NCBI RefSeq assembly: GCF_029245835.1
Contig: NZ_JAQWOO010000050.1
Location: 1 to 61,870, forward strand
Reading direction: 5' to 3'
Length of the DNA: 61,870 bases
From: Algibacter sp.
GTDB taxonomy: Bacteria; Bacteroidota; Bacteroidia; Flavobacteriales; Flavobacteriaceae
Shown: positions 36,949-45,775 of the stretch, in pieces
Layout: the number at the start of each line of letters is the position of its first letter
Numbering within the stretch: the first letter of the stretch is position 1
The notes under the pieces: generated by a model
What the model was told of the DNA's origin: nothing
Databases searched by the model: none
What the model saw: only the letters and a program-made list of their open reading frames with translations
Made by a program: the position numbers and the translations under genes

Positions 36949-38124
36949 ATGAATTTAAATTCAAACTTAAATATTATCCTGATCCTTTTTGTCCTTTGTT
37001 TTGTTAATTCCATTAATACACAAAATAAATCCATTGAAATTAGAGGTAGTGTTTTAGACCCATTTAATATAGGAATTCCTTATGCGGCCGTTTCTATACC
37101 TGCTAAGTATATAGGTTCCGCAACTAATGACGAAGGGGATTTTCAATTATCTTTAAGTATTAAACATTTATCAGATTCACTTATTGTTTCTAGTATAGGT
37201 TATAAGTCTTTTAAAATAAAGGTACAAGATTATATTAATTTAAAAGACAAGGTTATTATTCTGGAAGAGGATATAGCAGAACTTTCTGCAATAAATATTT
37301 TAAAACCGAAAGACTATATAAAAAATGCTATTAAGAATATTAAAATCACCACGATAAGTAAACCCTATCAATTAAATTTGTTATATAGGAGGTTTTCTGT
37401 GGAAGATAACAAAGCACGTTTTTTTGTTGAGCATTATTTAAAAACAGTAGATCGAGGACCTAATTCCCCTACATTTGACAAAATAGAAGTTTTACAAGGT
37501 CGAAAATCTGCAGATTATAGGTTCGTTAAGGTAAAACAAAAAGTCCATGCTATTCAAATTATGAATTGGTCTAACGTGCTAAGAACTAGGGATGGTTTTA
37601 ATAAATATAAATGGACACGTAAAGGTGATACTACTTATGATGGGGAAGATGTTATTATTATTGAAGGATCTAGATGGAAAAATGATTATTTAAGACTATA
37701 TATTGGTATGGATACATATAGTATTTATAAAGTTGAGAATTCAAGCTTGAATTCTGTTTATGTTTACAAAAAAAATATTGACGGTAAATTATATTTAAGT
37801 TATCATAATCGCGAATTTAAACAAAAGAGAAAAATAACCCCAGAAATGCAAAAAATATTAGGTAAAAAGAAGCCCCAAGTTAATACAGCATACAGACACG
37901 AAATGTTTGTTTTAGGATTAGAAACCGATAAAAAGAACATAAAAGTGAAAGATCGTGGAGCACTTAATATGGATATTGGAGATTTAAAAGTGCCATATAA
38001 TACTGTATTCTGGAATAATTTTTCGGCACCACCTGCCACTAGTTTTTACACAAAAAGCATAGAGGAAATAGAATCTATTTATGGTGTTCCTATAGAAACA
38101 CAATTTAAGTCTATAAATAAATAA
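36949..38124 (+). CDS. Carboxypeptidase-D regulatory-like domain protein
   Basis: This 391-residue protein has an SPI signal (about 1-23, NSINTQN). A CarboxypepD_reg-like Ig domain follows at about 28-105 (IEIRGSVLDPFNIGIPYAAV, GDFQLSL, VSSIGYKSFKI). The C-terminal ~280 residues are rich in beta strands and charged residues; I do not recognise the family with certainty. Related proteins are often annotated as outer-membrane or surface proteins next to TonB-dependent systems. It probably shares a transcript with the sulfatase upstream. No catalytic motif seen. Confidence 0.6.
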   Translation: MNLNSNLNIILILFVLCFVNSINTQNKSIEIRGSVLDPFNIGIPYAAVSIPAKYIGSATNDEGDFQLSLSIKHLSDSLIVSSIGYKSFKIKVQDYINLKDKVIILEEDIAELSAINILKPKDYIKNAIKNIKITTISKPYQLNLLYRRFSVEDNKARFFVEHYLKTVDRGPNSPTFDKIEVLQGRKSADYRFVKVKQKVHAIQIMNWSNVLRTRDGFNKYKWTRKGDTTYDGEDVIIIEGSRWKNDYLRLYIGMDTYSIYKVENSSLNSVYVYKKNIDGKLYLSYHNREFKQKRKITPEMQKILGKKKPQVNTAYRHEMFVLGLETDKKNIKVKDRGALNMDIGDLKVPYNTVFWNNFSAPPATSFYTKSIEEIESIYGVPIETQFKSINK

Positions 38125-38859
38125 GATATACCAGACGTTTTTTTAAAAAGAGAAATAGAATTCTTCAGTATTTATTAAATTTAATTTATTAGAATTATTG
38201 GTCTAAGCAAATTTTGCAGTGCTTTGGTTTTTCTTGTTTCATCAAAAAAATATTATTTTTTATTTATAAACCTTTGCACAAAAAAATTATGTTCAATAGC
38301 AATATGAAACTCCTATAATTACAAATATTAATCTGTTTTTTTGTAATAGAAGGAATGTATATAAATAATGTTCACAAGTCTTTGTTTTCTTTATACTCAT
38401 AAAGTAATTGCAAGGAAAATAGATTTTCGTTACATACCAAGCAAAAGATTAACAGTGAAATTTATCCTTGATTACAATCAAGTCAATACATTTTGCTACT
38501 TTGCAAGGTTGGACTTTATTCATTTGAGTTTATAAATTTTATTGTAACAAATTAATACCAATCATTAAAAATAAAACACAAACTGTAAGTCTTTTTTTAC
38601 TATTTAGAATAGTTTTGAGAAGGGGATAGGACTAAATTTTATAGAATTTTTCAAACATAAATTAGCATAAAAGCGGATCACAACAAAACTTAAAGACAGG
38701 GCATTTTTATCATTTTGTAATTTTATAGTATTCTACACCTTTTGAAGGCAAGACCTTATAAATGTTAGAAACATATAAATTAATTAACAGGATAATTTAT
38801 AAGTAAGAATTGGTAAAAGATGCTACAAAAATCAATAACAAATTATAAATATTTGTTAT
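38125..38859. other. Long leader upstream of the sulfatase fusion gene
   Basis: This AT-rich region of 735 bases has no credible ORF. It contains the palindrome at 38467-38482 and, beginning 13 bases after it, TACTTTGC (38496-38503), which is one base short of the TAnnTTTG promoter box. Such an arrangement could be an operator next to a promoter, leaving a 5' leader of about 350 bases before the gene at 38860. Confidence 0.35.
38467..38482. promoter_or_regulatory. Possible operator: 7-2-7 palindrome
   Basis: CTTGATT-AC-AATCAAG is a perfect inverted repeat of a size suited to a dimeric repressor or activator. It lies in the long leader of the fusion gene just ahead of a near-consensus -7 box. 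It may be chance in AT-rich DNA. Confidence 0.3.
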
Positions 38860-41800
38860 ATGAAGAAACTCTACACCACCTTAAAAAAAGAAACGACTTT
38901 CTTAATATTGTTGTTTTTCATAATTTTTTCTGCTACAAGCCAAACCACCTATTATGTGAGTAGTTCTGGAAATAATAGCGATAATGGCTCTCAAGCAGCC
39001 CCTTTTAGGACTATTACTTATGCTATTAGTCAAGCGGTTGCCGATGATATAATTCATGTTTTAGGAACGATTACAGAGAATAATATTCAAGTTAACAAGA
39101 CCTTGACTATAGAAGGGAATACACCAGGTACTTCTATTGTCCAAGCTCAAGAAGGAAATCCTCATAATGAAATTCCTAGAGCTCCTGTTGCTAATAATAG
39201 GGTTTTTCGATTGACGTCTGCTGCAAGCACAGTAACTTTTAACAACTTGACAATCAGACACGGAAATCTTGCTTCAGCTCAAGGAGGAGCTATTTATGCA
39301 AGTGTTGAAGCAGGGTTAAATATAAATAATTGTAATATTCTTAATAACTATACAACCAACCAAGGAGCTGCAATATCAGTTAAAGGATCCCTAAATATCA
39401 GTAACTCTTCTTTTGTAAGTAATATCGCTGGGGCAGCAGCAGGAGCAGTATATCACAACACGAGTGTTTATGACTCTGCAATAACAAACTGTTTATTCTA
39501 TCAAAACAATTCAGCAACAAATAACGGTGCTGCCATGTTTATAAAGTCTAAAGTAGTTACTTTAAATAACAACACTATTGCTTTTAACACCTGCGACGCA
39601 GTCAATAAAACAGAAGGCGTACATTATGGCTATGCAGGTAAATTAGTACTGACTAATAATATTTTATTCAATAATATTGAAGCTGACAACGACAAAGATG
39701 GAGGTCTTGATTTAGCTGGCTCAACACCAACTGAAGTCATATCTAAAAACAACATAATATCTTACGCAAGTAATACCGTGTATTATGATGATAACCAATC
39801 TATTACTTTGGCTTCAGGGAATTATGTGAATGCTGAGGAAGTTGACGCATCAAAAATTGTTTTCGGTGATTTAACCTTAAATAATGATGGTCTTTATTAC
39901 TTACCTGTTTATTCTTCTAGTATTGCTAAAGATGCTGCAGATGCACCAACAGCATCCACAACAGATATTAATGGAGCGTTAAGAATAAATCCAGATATTG
40001 GATCTTACGAGGCTGGAACAGGTGCTAATTTATCTCCGTTATTTGTTTCTCCATCCAACATCAAAATTGCAGAAGATATACCATCCTATCAAATCATAGC
40101 ATATGATGATGAACCGCTTTTATATAATATTACAGATGGATTAGACAAAACAAAATTATCTATCTCGGCAACTGGTATATTAACTTTTAATACAGCACCT
40201 GTTTATGATGCTCCAGCCGATGCTAATCTTGACAATATTTACGAAATAGAAATTACAATTTCAGATGGAATTGGAGGTACTACAGCGAAATCTTTTGAGG
40301 TGGAAGTAACAGAACAAAATTACAATGTACTGATGATTGTTCTTGATGACTTAAATGATTATATAGGCGTTATGGGAGGACACCCACAAGCAAAAACACC
40401 AAATATTGATAAAATGGCAGGTGAAGGCGTTTTATTTACAAATGCCTATAGTAATGCACCACTTTGTGCACCATCGAGAGCTAGTTTCTTATCTGGAGTG
40501 CTCCCAACTTCCTCAGGTTTATATGGTACGGGAAACTTTAAATCATTTCCAGCACTTAAAAATTCAAAAATGATTTCGGAGTATATGATGGATAATGGTT
40601 ATACCACTTACAAAACAGGTAAAATTACACACAGTGCTTCTGGAGAGGATGTTTGGTGGGATTATGTTTTAGAAAATTCTCAAGATTATGGTCCTCTTGC
40701 TTACAATGGAAATAGGGCTGCAGTTCACCCATTCTCTACTATAGAAATGGCCAAAGAAGGAGGTTCCTTAGATGGTTCATTTGGTTCACTAGCCAATATT
40801 CCTAGTGTTCCTGCAGATGCTAGTAATCCCGGTTATACTGGTTGGTACTCTACTACATCGAATGCTCCGTTTAGCTATGTAAATGATGGGAATCGTGATT
40901 TAATGCCTGATGAAAAAAGTGTAGAATGGATTACAGAACAACTGGAAATGTTATCTGATGCAAATAGTAAAGACCCATTTTTAATGGCTGCTGGTCTTAT
41001 AAGACCTCATTCACCTTTCATTGTTCCTCAAAAATATTTTGACCTATTTCCTTTAGAAGACATTCAATTACCAAATATTTTTCTAAACGATATAGCGGAT
41101 TTACAAGGAAATCTTGGAGATAGAGGCTTTAATATCGGAGCTGCTGTTGACCAATCATACACAGATAAACAAGAAGGTATTAGACGTTATTTACAAGCCT
41201 ACCTAGCTAGTATTGCTTTTGCCGATGATATGGTTGGACAGTTAATGACTGCCCTTGAAAATAGTAATTATGCTGATAATACGCTAGTTCTCTTATTTAG
41301 TGACCATGGCTATGCTATTGGAGAAAAAGATTATATGTGGAAATACAATCTATGGAAACAAACATCTAGAGTTCCTTTAATCATCAAGTCACCTAAACAT
41401 AAAGACAAAGCTGGTATGGAAATAAGCAAGCCAGTTACACTTGTAGATATATTTCCTACAATAAAGGATTTTTGCAAATTGACTGGCGATACCAAGAAAA
41501 ATGGTCAAGGAGTGGATTTGGATGGTCATAGTTTAATGCCACTTTTAGACGACCCAATTAATGGTGTCTGGGAAGGAAATGAAGAGGCTTTAATAGTAGT
41601 AGAGCGATGGGGTTATTTTGACCCTAGCAGACAAAATTATGCCTTGGCAACAAATCGATATAGATATATTAAAAGGGCAGGTGGAGAAGAAGAATTTTAC
41701 GACCACCAATATGATCCGAATGAGTGGTTTAACATGGCTAACGAATCTGCTTATACAAGTGTAATTTCAGCTTTTAGAGAAAATTTGATTAAACACACAT

Positions 41801-43074
41801 ACCCATCAATAGTAATTGAGGACCAAATGCAAGATTTTTCAAAAATGTCTTCACATAGCAATCTAAAACTGAGCACACTTTCAACAGGAAACATGGGAGA
41901 AAGTGATTCAGATCAGGTGCAAAAAATAACAAGTGACGTGGCAGAGATAGTTTATGAATTAGATGGATTGAATAAATTTAGTATTGATTTTTGGAATACA
42001 AATGATGGAAGTGGTCCAATAGATGTAGGAGAATTAAAAGCCTATGTTGCAGGATTAGATGAAATTTATACCGAAGTAACGATGAGTTATACCTCGTCCC
42101 GTCAAACTTGGAATACAGCTAACACACTTTTATTTCATACACCTACTAGCCCTATTCCGGAAGGTAGTAAATATTTAAAAATTGAATGGATTTCGGGTGA
42201 AGAACCAAATCTGGACAAGGGATATATTAGTGCAATACGATTATTTGATTCTGATCCTGTTATATTTAATACTGGAATTGAGACTATTCCTGTTACCGTA
42301 GATCCAAATTTATTTCAGTATGACTCGTCACAATTACGTGAAGTAGCACCTGAATTACCTACTATGACTGATACATTAGATAATTTAAATATGGTCTATG
42401 CTAATGAGGGCTGTCTATATATTACTGGTCAAGGCGAAGAGAATACAAATTATCTTGATGATAGCGGACGAGCAGTAAGATGTGTACCTGAAGGAGGGGC
42501 GTTGGCTAAAGCAAGTTTGACATATCAGATGGAAGAACTTGATCATTTCAGAGTAGAGTTTTTTGGTAAGTCTAATTTAACAGAAGCCAACCATGATACA
42601 GAAGTCGGAGTAATCAAGACATATATTGCCGGAGAGGATGAGCAGTTTACAGAGATTTCAAATAAAATGGTCGAATTGAGAATCAATAGTAGTTTAGAGC
42701 AGTTTGCTATTGTGCCAGATGCGAACATACCCACTGATACGAAGTTTTTCAAGGTGGAGCTAGAAGGAGGTACTAATGCTTGGTTAGGTCAATTTGGAGC
42801 TGTGCATTTATATGGAGAGGTTTTAAATCCTAGTTTAAGTTCTGAAGAAGTAGACCCGGGCTCTGCTAAATGGTCAATTTCACCAGTTCCAGCCACGTCA
42901 AAACTTAAAATAAATGGATTAAAAGCGCCTGTGACATACCAAGTAATATCAATTCTAGGCGCTGTTCAGGCCGAAGGTGTTTCCAATGGACAGGTAGATA
43001 TTAGCTTTCTTAAAAATGGATTTTATTTACTAGTCATTGATTCACAAATTGCTCTTAAGTTTATTAAAATGTAA
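38860..43074 (+). CDS. Beta-helix / cadherin-like / S1_7-type sulfatase fusion with T9SS tail
   Basis: This 1404-residue multidomain protein begins with an SPI signal ending near ATSQ. A parallel beta-helix (about 29-385; TTYYVSSSGNNSDNGSQ start, GSYEAGTG end) and a cadherin-like Ig module (about 390-485) follow. A complete sulfatase occupies about 488-990, with formylglycine Cys536 (LCAPSRASFLSG) and the SDHGYAIGEKDYMWKYNLW block. Two related beta-sandwich repeats (about 1000-1155 and 1165-1315) share VGELKAYVAGLDEIYTEV- and VGVIKTYIAGEDEQFTEI-type segments, then a T9SS tail. The sulfatase domain closely resembles the 19250 enzyme. The helix lacks the D-H-D-E signature of the four stand-alone proteins, so it may be a binding rather than catalytic module. 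Confidence 0.85.
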   Translation: MKKLYTTLKKETTFLILLFFIIFSATSQTTYYVSSSGNNSDNGSQAAPFRTITYAISQAVADDIIHVLGTITENNIQVNKTLTIEGNTPGTSIVQAQEGNPHNEIPRAPVANNRVFRLTSAASTVTFNNLTIRHGNLASAQGGAIYASVEAGLNINNCNILNNYTTNQGAAISVKGSLNISNSSFVSNIAGAAAGAVYHNTSVYDSAITNCLFYQNNSATNNGAAMFIKSKVVTLNNNTIAFNTCDAVNKTEGVHYGYAGKLVLTNNILFNNIEADNDKDGGLDLAGSTPTEVISKNNIISYASNTVYYDDNQSITLASGNYVNAEEVDASKIVFGDLTLNNDGLYYLPVYSSSIAKDAADAPTASTTDINGALRINPDIGSYEAGTGANLSPLFVSPSNIKIAEDIPSYQIIAYDDEPLLYNITDGLDKTKLSISATGILTFNTAPVYDAPADANLDNIYEIEITISDGIGGTTAKSFEVEVTEQNYNVLMIVLDDLNDYIGVMGGHPQAKTPNIDKMAGEGVLFTNAYSNAPLCAPSRASFLSGVLPTSSGLYGTGNFKSFPALKNSKMISEYMMDNGYTTYKTGKITHSASGEDVWWDYVLENSQDYGPLAYNGNRAAVHPFSTIEMAKEGGSLDGSFGSLANIPSVPADASNPGYTGWYSTTSNAPFSYVNDGNRDLMPDEKSVEWITEQLEMLSDANSKDPFLMAAGLIRPHSPFIVPQKYFDLFPLEDIQLPNIFLNDIADLQGNLGDRGFNIGAAVDQSYTDKQEGIRRYLQAYLASIAFADDMVGQLMTALENSNYADNTLVLLFSDHGYAIGEKDYMWKYNLWKQTSRVPLIIKSPKHKDKAGMEISKPVTLVDIFPTIKDFCKLTGDTKKNGQGVDLDGHSLMPLLDDPINGVWEGNEEALIVVERWGYFDPSRQNYALATNRYRYIKRAGGEEEFYDHQYDPNEWFNMANESAYTSVISAFRENLIKHTYPSIVIEDQMQDFSKMSSHSNLKLSTLSTGNMGESDSDQVQKITSDVAEIVYELDGLNKFSIDFWNTNDGSGPIDVGELKAYVAGLDEIYTEVTMSYTSSRQTWNTANTLLFHTPTSPIPEGSKYLKIEWISGEEPNLDKGYISAIRLFDSDPVIFNTGIETIPVTVDPNLFQYDSSQLREVAPELPTMTDTLDNLNMVYANEGCLYITGQGEENTNYLDDSGRAVRCVPEGGALAKASLTYQMEELDHFRVEFFGKSNLTEANHDTEVGVIKTYIAGEDEQFTEISNKMVELRINSSLEQFAIVPDANIPTDTKFFKVELEGGTNAWLGQFGAVHLYGEVLNPSLSSEEVDPGSAKWSISPVPATSKLKINGLKAPVTYQVISILGAVQAEGVSNGQVDISFLKNGFYLLVIDSQIALKFIKM

Positions 43075-43655
43075 ATGTCAATCAAAAGATTTATGATAAA
43101 AAGAGCTTGCCTTAAAAGAAGTTTATAAACTTGTTTATTGTAAGTATTCTTTTTAATTATCAAAAAGTATAGTTTAATGAGGATAACTGTTATTAACAAG
43201 TTATCCTTAGAACTTATATTTACTAATTTATTCGAAAAGAATAATTTAATTTCCTTTTTCCTCGTATATAAATCATATTGTAAATACAAATATAATTTAG
43301 TCTGTTTGGTCTAAAATTTCAACTTAAAAATATATACAAATTAATAAAGATAAGGAAGAAGGTGTTTTTAAAATCCCCATAATTATTTATATTAATTCGT
43401 TTTAAATTTAGATTAAAATTTATCAATTACAGAGGTGAATCTCACTCAATTTTGTAAGTGAAATTTTTATTTGTAATCAAATTTTATTTTTCAAACCGTT
43501 ATCGACACGATTTTCTATTAACAGTTATACGAACTGCTAAATAATTTAAGATTATAACTTAAAATGCAAAAAGGAATATACTAGTAATTTGTTATAAGGT
43601 TATTGCACTTAAGCAATGCCTATAGGAAAATAAATAGTGAATCTACGATTTAATT
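43075..43655. other. Convergent intergenic region with a hairpin
   Basis: This AT-rich gap of about 580 bases lies between two converging genes. An inverted repeat at 43180-43207 (AGGATAACT facing AGTTATCCT) can form a stem but lacks a T run. No recognisable gene; an 88-codon minus-strand frame overlapping the fusion gene's end has no coding character. Confidence 0.4.
43180..43207. repeat. Hairpin-forming inverted repeat
   Basis: Nine-base perfect arms flank a 10-base spacer that can itself partly pair (GTT with AAC). It is located about 105 bases after the fusion gene and could help stabilise or end its transcript, though no T tract follows. Confidence 0.4.
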
Positions 43656-45620
43656 TTAGTCCATTTCAAATGCCCCGATATCGGGCTTCCCAGTTATTGT
43701 CGTTCCTTTATAATCACCAGAAGGCACAAAGCCTCCCAGAACACCTAATTCATCCCCAGGTAATTTATATAGGTCTATACCTTGGTCTTTTATGACAGGT
43801 GTATTTTGAGGGACATAATCTAGAGCTTCAAAACCACCAGCGTTTATAAGTTGTGGATCAATAGCTATGTTGTCTTCAAAAATATCCCAAGCATAATTAT
43901 CATTAATTGATTGACTCACATTACTAGGTAAGGAGGCTTTTCCTATCACAGTTCTGTTATTTCTAATAATTATATTTTCATGGTCTTCATTTGTTTTTAA
44001 CCAACCACCAGAAATATCATCAGAAGAACCTTCAATATAAAATAAATTATTTGCAATAAGGGCGCCTTTCGCAGTATGATCTACATCAAAACGTGCTACA
44101 ATTTCTGAATTTGTATAAATTGTATTATTGTAGAAGTACGAATTAAATGGTCCTCTTTTAACATTTACTCCAAATCTATCACCATTATATCCTGAAATAC
44201 TGATAACCATTCCATCAACTTTACGCCTCCCAAATTCATTATCCCCTCTAACTCTAGTACCATCATTTATACTTACATTGTAACGATAGACATTATTGTA
44301 CGAATCTCCTATTATTTCGCAAAAACCACCTTCGTTATCGATACTTAAATTATATTGAAAAATATTGTTTCTCGACCCTATATCTATATGCATTCCTGTA
44401 CAATCAATACGCCCTCTAGCACCTCTTAAATCATTATATTCAACAATACAATCAAATGTGAACCAGGTCCATAAGCCATCACCTCTGCCATTCATGCGGG
44501 TATCATCAAAACATCCTGGATTTAAAATGGTATTATGAGCTATATAAACATTTTCAACGCCAGCAGTTACTATCCCGTCTTCACCTAATTTATTAAAGTA
44601 GTTATCCTCAATTACGACATTTTTATGCCACGTTACACCAGGTAAGTCATTATCTCTAGCCCATTTCCCTATGGTTATACCAGAAGATCCAAGGTTTTCA
44701 AAATGACAACCTCTTATGTCTATATCTTCAAAATGACTTGACCCGCTATTATTTGTTATAAAAGCTATAGCATTACCTTTGTTAACAGTAGGCTTTCTGC
44801 CCTCACTTGCACTTTCTCGTGGTGCGAATAAATCATGTATGTAAAGATTTCGAAAATAAAAATGTTCATTTAGACCGTTTTGCCCCCATCTTTGAATATA
44901 AATTCCTCTTCTATTAGCACTATTACTTGTACCACCATCTCCATGAATTTCGATATTCTCAATTTCAACAAATGAACAATATTGTAGATTTATACCGTTT
45001 TCTGTTGACTCACAATTGATAATTGCTCTATGATTGCTATCATTACGCCCCCAGGATCCAATAACAATTGGAGCATTTACGGAGCCATTTGTATTATTAA
45101 AGTTTAATCCTCCGTTAAATACTTGACCTGCTTTCAGCATAACCCAATCTCCTTCAATAAAATTTTCATTATTAGCACGGGATAAATTTTTCCAAGCTGT
45201 TTCAATTGTTAAACCATCAGCTCCATCATTTCCATTGTTAGAATCCAAATAAAAAATTCTTCCATTAGGGTTGTTTAATGGGGGGATAATTTCCCTGCTT
45301 TCCCATATAGCTAAAAACACAACATCAGAATTTGAAATGACGAATGTGGAGTTTGGTTGATAAATTTCTTCTTGAAACTGCCATCCCATGAATATAAGTT
45401 CGTCTGATTCGGGAATCATCGCACCTAAGTCAGATACTTTTATTTCTGCCCCATTTGAGTAAAGTGTATTGTCAACCGGAGGGTTTTGACCTCCTTGTGC
45501 ATCATATGTTATAGAATATTTTTTTTCAAGATTATCATCATTACTACAACTTATTATTAAGACATAAGTAATAGCTAATAAGAATGTAGAGTAAAAGAAT
45601 AAAAATTTACTTTTTTTCAT
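43656..45620 (-). CDS. Beta-helix lipoprotein with InlB-type repeat
   Basis: This 654-residue protein has a lipoprotein signal (IISCSNDD). An InlB/Listeria-Bacteroides-type repeat lies at about residues 34-112 (ITYDAQGGQNPPVDNTLYSN, FMGWQF). A right-handed beta-helix follows (about 120-640) starting FYLDSNNGNDGADG. It carries the same signature as the other helix proteins: Asp406 (DCTG), His411, Asp413 (HID) and Glu435 (EGGFCE). The InlB repeat and lipid anchor suggest a cell-surface enzyme held away from the membrane. It is the last gene of the GH2/GH16 cluster. Function not established. Confidence 0.75.
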   Translation of the reverse strand: MKKSKFLFFYSTFLLAITYVLIISCSNDDNLEKKYSITYDAQGGQNPPVDNTLYSNGAEIKVSDLGAMIPESDELIFMGWQFQEEIYQPNSTFVISNSDVVFLAIWESREIIPPLNNPNGRIFYLDSNNGNDGADGLTIETAWKNLSRANNENFIEGDWVMLKAGQVFNGGLNFNNTNGSVNAPIVIGSWGRNDSNHRAIINCESTENGINLQYCSFVEIENIEIHGDGGTSNSANRRGIYIQRWGQNGLNEHFYFRNLYIHDLFAPRESASEGRKPTVNKGNAIAFITNNSGSSHFEDIDIRGCHFENLGSSGITIGKWARDNDLPGVTWHKNVVIEDNYFNKLGEDGIVTAGVENVYIAHNTILNPGCFDDTRMNGRGDGLWTWFTFDCIVEYNDLRGARGRIDCTGMHIDIGSRNNIFQYNLSIDNEGGFCEIIGDSYNNVYRYNVSINDGTRVRGDNEFGRRKVDGMVISISGYNGDRFGVNVKRGPFNSYFYNNTIYTNSEIVARFDVDHTAKGALIANNLFYIEGSSDDISGGWLKTNEDHENIIIRNNRTVIGKASLPSNVSQSINDNYAWDIFEDNIAIDPQLINAGGFEALDYVPQNTPVIKDQGIDLYKLPGDELGVLGGFVPSGDYKGTTITGKPDIGAFEMD

Positions 45621-45775
45621 GCTATTTTTTTAATTAAAATTTATTCAACTAGCTACAAAATTCACTCTTGGACAGTTTTAAAATAACCCAATGATTATCA
45701 GTTTACTATCAATAATTATCCTTTTCGATATAGATTTAAAAGTTTAAAGATTAGTTAGGGCCATATTGTTATAAT

